Part shown: in pieces, positions 1-9,002 of the stretch
Numbering within the stretch: position 1 is the first letter of the stretch
How the letters are laid out: each line of letters opens with the position of its first letter
NCBI GenBank assembly: GCA_021325365.1
Contig: JAJPHF010000162.1
Span: 1 to 30,477, forward strand
Source: Pseudomonadota bacterium
Lineage (GTDB): Bacteria; Chloroflexota; UBA6077; JAJPHF01
Length of the DNA: 30,477 nt
Reading direction: 5' to 3'
The notes under the pieces: model-generated
Database searches by the model: none
What the model was told of the DNA's origin: nothing
What the model saw: the letters and a program-made list of their open reading frames with translations, nothing else
Made by a program: the position numbers and the translations under genes

Positions 1-240
1 GACGAGGCCACCAAGCTGGCGGAGACGATCAACGCGAACGGGCCGATCGTGGTGCAGGGGACCAAGGAGTACATCTACAACTCGCTGGACATGCCGCTCA
101 GCATGGCGGCGACGATGGAGCAGGTGTACTACCAGCGTATCCGCCAGAGCCCGGACTACGACGAGGGCTCGGCCGCGTTCGCCCAGAAGCGGCGCCCGGC
201 GTTCAGCGGCACCCCCACCGGCGCCCGCCCCAAGCAGTAG
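1..240 (+). CDS. Enoyl-CoA hydratase/isomerase family protein, C-terminal end (partial)
   Basis: The reading frame is open from the first base and ends at TAG 238-240, leaving 79 residues. The segment LAETINANGPIVVQGTKEYI followed by a helical stretch and the tail AFAQKRRPAFSG matches the C-terminal trimerisation region of crotonase-fold proteins, where I..N.P.AV..TK and F.EKR.P.F.G are typical. The family hydrates or isomerises acyl-CoA thioesters in the cytoplasm. The oxyanion-hole and catalytic residues lie upstream of the window, so the exact substrate cannot be given. A GTG at 49 is an internal valine, not the start. A strong hairpin follows the gene at 311-342. Confidence 0.85.
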   Translation, partial: DEATKLAETINANGPIVVQGTKEYIYNSLDMPLSMAATMEQVYYQRIRQSPDYDEGSAAFAQKRRPAFSGTPTGARPKQ

Positions 241-310
241 CGGCGCCGAGCGCGCCGGCCGCGCCTCGGTGGAGCAGGCGCCCCGGCAGCCCGGCCCTCG
301 GGGGATAGCA

Positions 311-342
311 GGCGGGGGTGAGGCCACAGCCCCACCCCCGCC
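311..342 (+). terminator. GC-rich hairpin between the hydratase and hyuB-type gene
   Basis: Arms GGCGGGGGTG (311-320) and CACCCCCGCC (333-342) are perfectly complementary. A further GGC/GCC pair in the loop extends the stem across one mismatch. No T-run follows, so it is not a classical intrinsic terminator. It sits 70 bp after the hydratase stop and 36 bp before the next start codon, so it could also be a leader structure of the next gene. Confidence 0.5.
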
Positions 343-377
343 CGGCGAAAGCCCCGGTCCAAGCGTAGGAGAGACGC

Positions 378-2132
378 ATGGCTAGCCCGCCCGCCACCCG
401 GCTCGATCCGGTGACCCTGGAGGTCATCCGCAACGCCCTGCCGGCCATCGCCAACGAGATGTCACTCGACCTCCAGCGCACCTCCTACAACATGATGATC
501 TACGAGGTGCGCGACTACTGCTGCGCCCTCCTCGACGTGGACGGCCGGCTGCTGTCGCAGAACCTGGGCGGCGTGTCGCACTTCGTGGCCGACCTCGGCG
601 TGATCATCCAGGACGGCGTGGCCCGCTACGGCCGCGACGGGTTCGCGCCCGGCGACGTGCTCATCACCAACCACCAGCGCGTCGCCGGCCAGCACCTCAA
701 CAACGTCTGCATCTACACGCCGTGCTTCTTCGCGGACGAGCTGGTGGGCTTCGCCATCGTGCGCGCGCACTGGGTGGACGTGGGCGGCCTGAGCACCGGC
801 TTCGGCGGCGCGGGCGGCGTGGCCGATCCCTGGATGGAGGGGTTGCAGCTCGACCAGATCAAGCTGTACGAGCGTGGCGTGCCCGACGAGAAGGTGCTGC
901 GGCTGATCCGCGACAACGTGCGCTACCCCGAGTCGTCGATGGGCGACCTGCGGTCGCAGCTGGCCGCCTGCCGCCTGGCCGAGCGCCGGCTCGGGGAGCT
1001 GCTCGGCCGCTACGGCCCGGCCACGACGCGCGCCTGCGTCGAGCAGATCTTCGACGAGACGGAGGCGCGCTGCCGCGCCGTCGTGGCGCGCTTCCCCGAC
1101 GGCACCTACGAGGCCGAAGCGGCCTTCGACAGCGACCTGGTGGACCTCGACGACCCCGTGCCGATCAAGGCGCGCGTCGTCATCGCCGGCAGCGACATGA
1201 CCATCGACCTGACCGGCTGCTCGGCGCAGCGGCGCGGTCCGATCAACTCGCGCACCCTCGCGGCGGCCTACGTCGCCTACAAGGCCATCACCACGCCGCT
1301 GGAGGCGGTGAACGAGGGCTCGTTCCGCGCGCTGAGGGTGGAGATCCAGGAAGGCAACCTGATGATGGCGCGCTTCCCGGCGACGATGGCCGCCTGGAGC
1401 CTGCCGGTGCCGACGGTGGTCGACACGATCCTCCGGGCGCTCGCCCCCGCGCTGCCCGACCAGATCCCCGCCGCCCACGCGGCCGCGCTGGGCGGCGCGG
1501 TCATCTTCGTCGGCGACCATCCGGCGACGGGCCGCCCGTTCGTGCTCCAGTCCATCGAGGGCAGCGGCTGGGGCGGTCGGCCGTGGGAGGACGGCGCGTC
1601 GGCGTCGGTGTCGGTCTGCCAGGGCGACGTGCGCAACGCGCCGATCGAGAACATGGAGCTGAAGTGCCCCGTGCTCGTCGAGCGCCGCGGCCTGCGCCCC
1701 GACTCCGGCGGCCCCGGCCGCTACCGCGGCGGGCTGGGCATGGAGATGCGGGTGACGAACCTGGTAGCGGGCACCTGGGGCATCAGCAACAGCGGCCGGC
1801 GCCGCTGCCCGCCCTGGGGCCTGTGGGGTGGGGGGCCCGGGGTGATCGCGGCGAGCCTGGTGCGCTTCCCGGGCGACGCCGACTTCGCCCCCGGCAACCT
1901 GCACCGCCGCCCCGTGCCCGCGGGCACCACGGCCCTCATGCTGACCGCGGGCGGCGGCGGCTGGGGCGACCCGCTGGACCGCGACCCCGCCGCCGTGCAG
2001 CTCGACGTGCAGGAGGGGTTCGTCTCGGCCGAGGCCGCGCGCGAGCAGTACGGCGTCGTCCTCGACCCGGCCAGCGGCGCCGTCGATGCCGGTGCGACGG
2101 CCGCGCTGCGCGCCGCCCGACGCGCACGCTAA
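378..2132 (+). CDS. Hydantoinase B/oxoprolinase family protein (HyuB-like)
   Basis: This 584-aa protein begins DPVTLEVIRNALPAIANEM, the standard start of the hydantoinase-B family, and carries the HWVDVGG motif (HHxDVGG in relatives) and the C-terminal glycine-rich block GGPGRYRGGLGMEMRV. The family supplies one subunit of ATP-dependent N-methylhydantoinases, 5-oxoprolinases and acetone carboxylases. It normally works with a HyuA-type ATPase subunit, which is not in this window, so the substrate is unknown. Length is normal for the family. The start at 378 is supported by GGAGAG 4-5 bases upstream. Its TAA stop overlaps the end of a leftward relic (2129-2331). Confidence 0.9.
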   Translation: MASPPATRLDPVTLEVIRNALPAIANEMSLDLQRTSYNMMIYEVRDYCCALLDVDGRLLSQNLGGVSHFVADLGVIIQDGVARYGRDGFAPGDVLITNHQRVAGQHLNNVCIYTPCFFADELVGFAIVRAHWVDVGGLSTGFGGAGGVADPWMEGLQLDQIKLYERGVPDEKVLRLIRDNVRYPESSMGDLRSQLAACRLAERRLGELLGRYGPATTRACVEQIFDETEARCRAVVARFPDGTYEAEAAFDSDLVDLDDPVPIKARVVIAGSDMTIDLTGCSAQRRGPINSRTLAAAYVAYKAITTPLEAVNEGSFRALRVEIQEGNLMMARFPATMAAWSLPVPTVVDTILRALAPALPDQIPAAHAAALGGAVIFVGDHPATGRPFVLQSIEGSGWGGRPWEDGASASVSVCQGDVRNAPIENMELKCPVLVERRGLRPDSGGPGRYRGGLGMEMRVTNLVAGTWGISNSGRRRCPPWGLWGGGPGVIAASLVRFPGDADFAPGNLHRRPVPAGTTALMLTAGGGGWGDPLDRDPAAVQLDVQEGFVSAEAAREQYGVVLDPASGAVDAGATAALRAARRAR

Positions 2133-2331
2133 GCAGCTAGCCTACGTTGGTGTGGCGGTTCGACGTAGTGAACGCCGTCGAAGCCGGGAGGCGCGAGGGC
2201 GGCGGCGAGGCGCCGATCCACGCACTCGTCCAGAAAGAGGGGCGGTCTCGGCATCGGTCGTCGGCGAGCTGGGCCCGGATCCGTTCGTCGATCTCTCGCC
2301 GGTGGGCTTCGTAAGTGGTTTGCGCCATCAT
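2129..2331 (-). pseudogene. Relic resembling an antitoxin plus DUF5615 PIN-like toxin pair
   Basis: Reading leftward, a short frame begins at 2331 or 2328 (MMAQTTYEAHRREIDERIRA) with no stop before 2137. A second frame starts at ATG 2254 inside it and encodes 41 residues beginning MPRPPLFLDECVDRRLAAAL. LFLDECVDRRLAxAL followed by GFD is how DUF5615 proteins begin; these PIN-like toxins run to about 110 residues, so only the N-terminal third is present here before TAG 2129-2131. Two overlapping small frames are how toxin-antitoxin pairs are laid out. I infer a deleted module. The alternative is one unknown 65-73 aa protein in the longer frame. The family assignment rests on a short motif. Confidence 0.35.
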
Positions 2332-2428
2332 GGACTCCACCGCTGGAGCGCTCGCCAAGCGTGCCGCCGCCGAGCGCGGGCGGGCCGCGGCGCCCGCCGG
2401 GTCATGCTGAGGGGAGTATAGCAGTCCG

Positions 2429-3733
2429 TCAGGCCGTCGCTAGCTGGAAGGCCAGCGGCACGGCCGCGGCCGGCGGCGCCCCGCGGTCCACGACCCTGCC
2501 ATCCTTGATGACGTACGCCAGGTGCTCGCCGCCTTGCAGCACGCGGATGTCGGCCAGCGGGTCGTGCGTCAGGATCAGCACGTCGGCGAGCCGGCCGGGC
2601 TCCAGCACGCCCACGTCGTTTGGCAGCCCCACGGCAAAGGCGTTGTCGCGCGTGGCGGCGGCGATGGCCTCCAACGGCGTGTAGCCGCAGTAGCGCACGA
2701 AGATCTCCAGCTCCTTCGCGTGCATCGCCCCGAACGGCATGAAGAAGTTGTTGCCGGTGTCCGTGCCGAGCAGCAGCTTGATGCCGCGCTGGCGGGCGCC
2801 CTCGACGACACGGATGAGCGCCTCGAAGTGGCGCTTCATGCGGCTCACGTCGAGCTGGATCACGTCCTGGCCGTAGCGGCCGCCGGCCTCTTCCACCGTC
2901 GCCAGGAAGGTCATCGTCGGCACGATGGGGATGTCGGCCGCGGCGACCGCGTCGAGGTCGGCCTCGGTGGCCAGGTCCGCGTGGACGATCCAGTCGACAC
3001 CCGCCTCGGCCGCCGCGCGGGTCGAGGCCGAGCCGCGCGAGTGGATGGCGACGCGGGCGTTGCGGCGGTGCGCCTCCTGCACGACGGCCGCGATCTCCTC
3101 CCGGGCGAGCGTCTGCACGTCGCCCGAGCGGCTGTCGGCCATCTTGATGAAGTTCACGCCGTGCTTGAGCTGGCGCCGCGCCTCCGTGACCATCTCGGCG
3201 GCGCTGTTGCACAGCACGCCGACGCCGTGGTCGGGCGTGCCCACCCACGACGGCTCGTCGTCCTCGATGCTGCCATAGGTGATGAGCATGCGGCCGGCGC
3301 AGTGGATGCGCGGCCCCTCGATCAGCCCCAGCTTGATCGCGTCGCGCACGCCCACGTCGGTGAACCACGTGCCGCCCGGCACGCAGATGCTGGTCACGCC
3401 CGACCGCAGCACCTGCTGGGCGCTGCGCGCCGCCTTCAGCGTGCCCAGCTCGGGCCGCGTGGTGCCCCGCCCCTTGCCCTCGCCCGGCAGGTGCGGGTAG
3501 CCGTACGACAGGTGGGTGTGGGCGTCGATCAGCCCCGGCATGATCCACTGGCCCGCGGCGTCGATCACCTGCACGTGCGCAGTGTCGCGCGGCTCGATGT
3601 CGGGGGGCAGCGGCCCCACGCTGCGGATGCGCTGGCCCTCGATCACCAGCGCCTCGTTCGGCACGGCGTCGCGCCCCGAGCCGTCGATCAGCGTCCCGCC
3701 CTGGATCACCAGCATCTGTCCACCACTCGCCAT
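2429..3733 (-). CDS. Amidohydrolase, imidazolonepropionase/prolidase-like
   Basis: This is a 434-aa metal-dependent hydrolase of the amidohydrolase superfamily. The N-terminal beta-sandwich (GGTLIDGSG, about residues 12-20) is followed by the metal-binding DAHTHLSYG (H72, H74), FIKMADSRSGD with candidate bridging lysine K197, AIHSRG (H231), IVHADL (H251) and LLGTDTGNN (D325). The C-terminal PGRLADVLIL closes the beta-sandwich. This set is typical of cytoplasmic Xaa-Arg or Xaa-Pro dipeptidases and related deacylases; the substrate cannot be read from the sequence. An in-frame start at 3790 exists, but GGAGG lies 6 bases before ATG 3733, which I take as the start. It lies 67 bp downstream of the MBL-fold gene and is probably co-transcribed with it. 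Confidence 0.88.
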   Translation of the reverse strand: MASGGQMLVIQGGTLIDGSGRDAVPNEALVIEGQRIRSVGPLPPDIEPRDTAHVQVIDAAGQWIMPGLIDAHTHLSYGYPHLPGEGKGRGTTRPELGTLKAARSAQQVLRSGVTSICVPGGTWFTDVGVRDAIKLGLIEGPRIHCAGRMLITYGSIEDDEPSWVGTPDHGVGVLCNSAAEMVTEARRQLKHGVNFIKMADSRSGDVQTLAREEIAAVVQEAHRRNARVAIHSRGSASTRAAAEAGVDWIVHADLATEADLDAVAAADIPIVPTMTFLATVEEAGGRYGQDVIQLDVSRMKRHFEALIRVVEGARQRGIKLLLGTDTGNNFFMPFGAMHAKELEIFVRYCGYTPLEAIAAATRDNAFAVGLPNDVGVLEPGRLADVLILTHDPLADIRVLQGGEHLAYVIKDGRVVDRGAPPAAAVPLAFQLATA

Positions 3734-3800
3734 GATTGCCTCCGCACTCCCGCCTGGATCACCCGACGGGGAACCCGCCCCGGCGCCCAACGGCGCTACG

Positions 3801-4619
3801 TCACGGCGTCTCCTGCCGCCAGCGCAGCAGGCCCTCGACGTTCAGCGCCAGGAACTCGTCGAAGCGCCGCCACTTGCCGTATTTTGGCGTGAGCGCCTCG
3901 CGCACGGCAGCCTGCATCTCCGGCGAATTGTCGGCGTAGCCCTTCGCCTGCGCGGCCTCCACGGCGTCGGAGAGCGCCAGCAGGTAGCCGCGCGCCTCCA
4001 GCACGTCCTCGCGGGTGCCGGTGATGCGCGGGCTGGCGTGGCCGGAGACGACCGTGTCGAAGTCCAGCGTGTCGTGCAGCCACTGCAGGCGCCGCGCCGT
4101 CCAATCGGGGTGGCCGACCATCGTGCGGAACGGCACGTTCTCGGGCTGCACGAAGTCCACCGCCATGACGACCTTGCCGGCGGGGTAGTGCAGGATGACG
4201 TAGTCGTCGCGCGGCGACAGCTCGGCGGCGTACAGCTCGACGGTCTTGCCGCCCAGGGCGAGGGTCAGGTGGTCGTCGAACGTCAGGTCGGGCACGGGCG
4301 AGGTGGGATCGTTTGCCGCGGCGATCTTGTCCGCCGCGTTGCGGTGGCTCACGAACCGCGCGGTGTCGGCGAACACCGCGCCGCCCATGCCGTGGTCGGC
4401 GCCCCAGTGGCTATAGAGGACGTACCGCACCGGCTGGTCGGTCAGGCTGCGAATCGCCTCCTTCAGCACGTACGGCGTGCGCGGGTTGTGCTGCCCGATG
4501 GGATCGGCGAGGATCACGCCCTCGTCGGTGACGATGAACAGCGCGGTGTGGTTCTCGTAACGGAAGGCGTAGGTGTCGGGAGCGAGGCGGGCTAGCTCCG
4601 CGATCGTCTGCGGGGGCAT
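3801..4619 (-). CDS. MBL-fold protein with incomplete metal-binding motif
   Basis: This 272-aa protein has the metallo-beta-lactamase fold pattern: an N-terminal beta-rich region, YSHWGADHGMGG at about residues 69-80, MAVDFV (D155) and VSGHASP (H194). The usual HxHxDH reads H71-W-G73-A-D75-H76, so the second histidine is glycine. The position of the next ligand (normally xxHTxGD) reads AELSPRDD at about 132-139, with no histidine. D75, H76, D155 and H194 remain. A single-metal or altered centre, or loss of hydrolase activity, is possible. The start at 4619 is backed by AGGAGGTG 4 bases upstream; the longer frame to 4775 has no such site. It precedes the amidohydrolase by 67 bp. Confidence 0.8.
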   Translation of the reverse strand: MPPQTIAELARLAPDTYAFRYENHTALFIVTDEGVILADPIGQHNPRTPYVLKEAIRSLTDQPVRYVLYSHWGADHGMGGAVFADTARFVSHRNAADKIAAANDPTSPVPDLTFDDHLTLALGGKTVELYAAELSPRDDYVILHYPAGKVVMAVDFVQPENVPFRTMVGHPDWTARRLQWLHDTLDFDTVVSGHASPRITGTREDVLEARGYLLALSDAVEAAQAKGYADNSPEMQAAVREALTPKYGKWRRFDEFLALNVEGLLRWRQETP

Positions 4620-4683
4620 GCGGCACCTCCTGCGGGCCATCGCCGGCGGGCGGCCGTCGGTCGCGCACCAACCGAGCGCGCTC

Positions 4684-4712
4684 AGCATGGCACGCCGCGG
4701 GCAGGCTGTCAA
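4684..4712 (-). promoter_or_regulatory. Candidate sigma-70-type promoter for the MBL/amidohydrolase pair
   Basis: On the minus strand TTGACA (4712-4707) is followed after 17 bases by CATGCT (4689-4684). The -35 is a consensus match and the -10 is weak. It lies about 65 bp upstream of ATG 4619, in the gap after the histidine kinase stop. Confidence 0.4.
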
Positions 4713-4790
4713 GCGCCGTCCATGGGCTTCTAGCTTGCAGCTACTGGCCAGGCGGGGCGCGAACGCGACGGCCAAGCGGGAGGTCAGGGG

Positions 4791-7487
4791 CTACGACGGC
4801 GCGATCGGGCTGCCGTCGCGCCGTGCGACGAAGGCCGCGCGGGCGCGGGCGAAGGCGGCGTCGAGGGCGGGGGCCTGGCTCGCCGCGGCGGCTAGCGCGC
4901 CGGCGCGCGCGTGGCGCTCGATCTGCTCGGCGAGCGCCGCCAGCTCCGCCGCGCCGATCGTGCGGGCGCTGCCCTTCAGCGCGTGCGCCGCCCGCCGCAC
5001 CGCATCCGCATCGGTCGTCGCCAGGGCGGCGTGGACGGCGGCAAGCTGGGCCGGCGCCTCGTCGAGGAAGAGGGCGACGTATTCCGGTACGGGGTCCGGC
5101 CCCTGGGGGCGCAGCGCCGCGAGGCGGGCCAGGGCGGCCTCGTCGACGACCGGGGGCGACGCGGCCGAGGCCCGCGCCGCCCCGCCCGCCTCGCCGTCCG
5201 GCGGGGCCGTGTTGCTCTCGACGGGCAGCGGGCCGGCGCCAGTCGGGGCCGCGTCGGGCGGGGCGGCCGCCAGCAGGGCCTCTAGCGCCGCCGTCGGCGG
5301 TACCCAGCGGCGCAGGACCCGCGCCAGCCCCTCGACGCGCACGGGCTTCGCCACGTAGTCGTCCATGCCGGCCGCCAGGCAGCGCTCGCGGTCGCCTGCC
5401 AGCGCGTTCGCGGTCACGGCGATGATCGGCGTGTGGCGGGCCGTGCCCTCGCGGCGGCGCACCTCGGCCGTGGCCGCGAAGCCGTCCATCTCCGGCATCT
5501 GCAAGTCCATCAGGATCGCCGCGTAGCCCCTCCGCTCCAGCGCGTCGAGCGCTGCGCGCCCGTTCGCCGCCACGTCGCTCGGGTAGCCAAGCTTCGCGAG
5601 CATGCCCCGCGCCACCTGCTGATTGAGCGCCACGTCCTCCACGACGAGGATGCGCGGCCCCGCGGCGGGCTCCGCCGCTCCCGGCGCCGGCCGCCCGGCG
5701 AGCGCGGCCTCCGGACGCGGCGCGGCGGCCGGGCTGGCCGCCGCCGGCCCGAACGGCACGGTGAACCAGAAGGTACTGCCCTCGCCCGGCACGCTCTCCA
5801 CGCCGATCGCCCCGCCCATCAGCTCGACCAGCCGCTTGGCGATCGCCAGGCCCAGGCCGGTGCCGCCGTAGCGGCGCGTCGTCGAGCTGTCGGCCTGGCT
5901 GAAGGCGGTGAACAGCCGCGTCTGGGCCTCGGGAGCGATGCCGATGCCCGTGTCCGTCACCTCGAAGCGAACGGTCGTCGCGTTGCTGGCCCCAGCCCGC
6001 CGCGCTCGCAGCAGCACGGTGCCGCTGGCGGTGAACTTGACGGCGTTGCCGACGAGGTTGGTGATCACCTGGCCCAGCCGCGTGGGGTCGCCCTGCACGC
6101 GGGCCGGCACGTCCGCGTCCACGATCGCGTGCAGCTCCAGCCCCTTCGCGTGCGCCGCCTCCGCGAGCCCGCCGACGGCCCGCTCGACGACGACGTGGAT
6201 GGCGAAGTCCACGGCCTCTAGATCGAGCCGCCCCGCCTCGATCTTCGAGAAGTCCAACACGTCGTCGATCAGGCCGAGCAGCGTTTCGCCCGAGCGGCGG
6301 ACCGCCTCGCCGTACTCGCGCTGGTCCGGCGCCAGCGGCGTGTCGAGGAGCAAGCCTGTCATGCCGATTACGGCGTGGAGCGGTGTGCGCAGCTCGTGGC
6401 TCATGGTGGCGAGAAAATCGCTCTTGGCGCGCGAGGCCTCGGTCGCGGCCTGCGCCGACGCGCGCTCGCGCGCGACCGCTCGTTCCAGCTCGCCCACCGT
6501 GGCCTGGAGCCGCTCGGCCATCGCGTCGAAGGCGGCGCCCAGTTGCCCCAGCTCGTCCGTGCCGCGCACGCCCGCGCGATAGGCCCACTCGCCCCGCGTC
6601 CAGCGGGCGGCGGCCGCTTGCAGCGCGTGGAGCCGCCACGCCTGGCGCCGCCATAAGAGCAACAGCGCCAGGAAGATTGCGCCCGAAATGGCGACGGCCG
6701 GAATCGCTTGCCGTGCGGCCGCGGCGTAGATCGGGTCGAGGACCGCGGCGGTGGGATACGCGGCGGTCACGACCCACGGCGTATCGGCGACCGGCGCGTA
6801 GGCGAACAACTCGGCGACGCCGTCCCGCCCAACGCCGAACCGTGTCCCTTGCCCGGCCTGCAGCCCTGCCTGCTGTGACGGGCTCAGTGTCCCGCCCACG
6901 GCGGTGTCCGCGCCGGAGCCCGTCAGGATGCGCCCCTCGGCGCCGTCCGCCAGCGTCACCAGCGCCCCGGCCGGCAGGCCCAGGTCGGCCCAGATCGTCG
7001 GCAGCCGCGCCAGGCGCAGCGCTACCATGACAAACCCGGCACGGAACGGCGCCCGCGCCTCGCGGATCGGGACGACGAGCGGGAGCACCAGCTCGCGGGA
7101 GCTGCGCCCCTCGACGATCTCACGCCCGACGGTGAATTGGCCGCTCGCCACGGCCGCCTGAGCATACGGCCGGCTGGCCATGTCGGGCCGCTCGGCCCCC
7201 GGCTGGTAGTCGGAGATGCCGTGCTGCTGGAGGTCCGAGGTGAAGTAGAGCAGCGAGGCGAACATCGGCTGCGGCGCGGCGAGCGCGGCGAGCAAGGCGT
7301 CGCGGTCGGCGTCCGTGCCGTCCCAGAAGCCCGGCAAGCCGGCTGCCGTGGCGGCCGTGCGCTGAGCTTCGGCCAGCACCTCGGCGACGTCGCCCGCCGC
7401 GCCCTCCGTGAGGATCAGGAGATTGCGCGCCCCCCGGGCCTCGTACTCGATCACCTGGGCGCGGGTATAAGCGAGCGCCAGCCCTAG
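4791..7487 (-). pseudogene. Hybrid sensor histidine kinase, main part, disrupted by an IS
   Basis: This is the C-terminal 898 residues of a hybrid kinase whose first 58 codons lie beyond an insertion sequence (8829-9002). It contains an extracytoplasmic sensor region, a second membrane helix ([17 protein letters not shown]), a HAMP-like linker, an H-box [13 protein letters not shown] (phospho-acceptor His, codon at 6396-6398), ATPase boxes NLVGNAVKF and [18 protein letters not shown], a receiver domain (LVVEDVALN; phospho-acceptor Asp in [11 protein letters not shown], codon 5505-5507), and a C-terminal HPt domain ([13 protein letters not shown], His codon 4983-4985). All catalytic motifs are intact, so only the insertion breaks the gene. 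A GTG at 7499 in the IS end gives an open frame, but it would lack half of the first membrane helix and has no clear ribosome binding site. Confidence 0.88.
7484..7487. repeat. Target site duplication (left copy), CTAG
   Basis: Matches CTAG at 8825-8828 on the far side of the insertion sequence. Because CTAG is palindromic and the repeat ends are C-rich, the exact boundary could shift by one base. Confidence 0.7.
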
Positions 7488-8824
7488 CGTAGATTCCACA
7501 ACTGGAGTTGCGGCCAGAAAAAGGATCCGGCATCCTGGGGGTCTCTCACCTCCACCGCAGGAGCCGAATCCTCATGAGCAGTGTAGCGTGCCCACCGGCT
7601 GCCGCGCAGCCCACCAACGCCGTGCCGCTCGCCCGGCTATTCAGCTACACGCAGTCGCTCGGGTTGGAGCGCTGGCTCGCTCAGCGCAAGCGCGGGCTCT
7701 CCACGCTGATCCTCAGCCTGCTGTGGCTCGTGCTCGCCTGGCGGGGGAGCGGCCGGCCGTATCACCTGAGCCTGCTCCAGGAGCCGCTCTTGGCCGCGCT
7801 GCTGGGGCTGCCGGCCCTGCCGACCGCCGAGACGCTGCGCCGCAGTCTGCGCTACTTCCCGGCCCAGGCGGTCCGCCGGGCGGTGGAAGCCGCGTACCTG
7901 GCTGAACTACCCCGCCGCTCGGGTCGCGTATGGGCCGCCTTGGACAGTCACCAGCTGCCGTATTGGGGGCGGGGCAAGCGCGACGAGCTCCGCAAGGGCT
8001 GGTCGGGCACGCACAGTCGGCGCCTGCGCGGCTATCGGCTGTATCTGGCCGTGGATACCGACACAGGCCAGATCATCACGTGCGTCCTGCTGCGCGGCCA
8101 TGCCCGGGACTCCCGCCTGACGGCCGTGCTGGCCCGCCACTTACGCCGCCTGCTCGGTCGGCGCCTCGCCGGGGTGGTAGCCGATTGCGGCTTCACCAGC
8201 CGCGCTGCCGTCGCCGCGCTGCTCGACGCGCGCGTGCCATTCATCCTCGGCTTTGCGCGCTCGGCCCCGGTGCGCACGCGCCTGGCGGCCCTCACCGGGC
8301 AGCAACAGCGGTGGCTGCGCGAGCAGGGAGCCATCCGCCTCGGCTTCTGCCCCTGGGATACGCGGCTGCAGCTGCTCGCGCTGCGCGCTCGCACGCCCAC
8401 GGACCGGCGGGGGCCCTGGGTGTACGTGACCAGTATCCAGGGGCGCGGCCCCCGGCAGCTCGCCGCCCTCTATCGCCAGCGCTGGCGCGTGGAGCAGGCC
8501 TTGGACGAACTCGTGAATGGGCACGATCTCGATCACCTGGTGAGCACCCGGCTGCATCCGAACCGCGTGGCGGTCGGCTTCCGGCTGCTGGCTCGCAACC
8601 TCGCCATCGGGCTCCAGATCCGCGAAGCCGCCGCCCGGCCACCCGTCATCCGGGAGCCGTACGCCTTCCGGGCCCTGCGGGTCGACGGCCTCGGGACGTT
8701 CCGCCAGAAGCGCCACACGCTCTATCTCACGCCGTTGAACCCGGCCCCGCCGCAGCATTGGCGCTTACCCTGGACCCGCCGGGTGGTGCGCCTGGTGGCG
8801 TAAGTTTGAACTGCGGAATCTACG
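7488..8824 (+). mobile_element. 1337-bp insertion sequence, IS701-like target choice
   Basis: The ends are inverted repeats CGTAGATTCCACA (7488-7500) and, on the other strand, CGTAGATTCCGCA (8824-8812), 12 of 13 identical. CTAG flanks the element at 7484-7487 and 8825-8828, which I read as a 4-bp target duplication. Joining the flanks with one CTAG restores the kinase frame (S-L-G-L-A), confirming both ends. A YTAR-type 4-bp target is reported for the IS701 family. Short dyads lie just inside each end (CAACTGGAGTTG on the left, AGTTTGAACT on the right). The single gene is the transposase at 7574-8803. The ends and gene look intact, so the copy may be active. Confidence 0.85.
7574..8803 (+). 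CDS. DDE transposase of an IS4-superfamily (IS701-like) element
   Basis: This 409-aa protein carries a DDE catalytic triad in the expected spacing: D124 in AALDSHQLPYWG, D204 in VVADCGFTS, and E307 in YRQRWRVEQAL, where Y-x2-R-x3-E is the IS4-type YREK signature without the last lysine. It would cut and rejoin the element ends as a nuclear-type RNase H-fold nuclease. The start chosen is ATG 7574, 10 bases after GCAGGAG; an in-frame ATG at 7508 would begin inside the terminal region. The reading frame is complete and spans nearly the whole element. It runs opposite to the kinase it interrupts. Confidence 0.88.
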   Translation: MSSVACPPAAAQPTNAVPLARLFSYTQSLGLERWLAQRKRGLSTLILSLLWLVLAWRGSGRPYHLSLLQEPLLAALLGLPALPTAETLRRSLRYFPAQAVRRAVEAAYLAELPRRSGRVWAALDSHQLPYWGRGKRDELRKGWSGTHSRRLRGYRLYLAVDTDTGQIITCVLLRGHARDSRLTAVLARHLRRLLGRRLAGVVADCGFTSRAAVAALLDARVPFILGFARSAPVRTRLAALTGQQQRWLREQGAIRLGFCPWDTRLQLLALRARTPTDRRGPWVYVTSIQGRGPRQLAALYRQRWRVEQALDELVNGHDLDHLVSTRLHPNRVAVGFRLLARNLAIGLQIREAAARPPVIREPYAFRALRVDGLGTFRQKRHTLYLTPLNPAPPQHWRLPWTRRVVRLVA

Positions 8825-8828
8825 CTAG

Positions 8829-9002
8829 TGATGCCAACAGCGCCACGACGAACAGGACCGCCACCTGCGTCGCGAACGAGGTCGTCAGCCGGCAGGCCAT
8901 CTGCCAGGGGCCGGCCGGGCGGTTGCCGGCCCGAACGGGGGGCGCCGGCGCGCGGGCGGGGACGGAGGCGGGGCGCTCGTCGCCGTGCCGATCGCTCACC
9001 AT
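8829..9002 (-). pseudogene. Hybrid sensor histidine kinase, first 58 codons (split by IS)
   Basis: Starting at ATG 9002 (GGAG just upstream), this encodes a basic, proline-rich N-terminus and then TQVAVLFVVALLAS, the first half of a membrane helix. The frame hits a TAG in the IS end at 8820-8822. Joined across one CTAG, the helix continues as [11 protein letters not shown] and then the sensor domain, giving a 956-aa protein. A second possible start is the methionine before ACRLTTSFATQ. The promoter would lie in 9003-9323. Confidence 0.8.

Noticed and set aside
462..1904. Long leftward open frame of 480 codons
   Set aside because: It is antisense to the hydantoinase gene, with His/Arg/Ala-rich composition and no motif; a GC-rich shadow.
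2522..3892. Rightward open frame of 456 codons
   Set aside because: Antisense to the amidohydrolase, whose metal-binding motifs are all intact; composition is that of a shadow frame.
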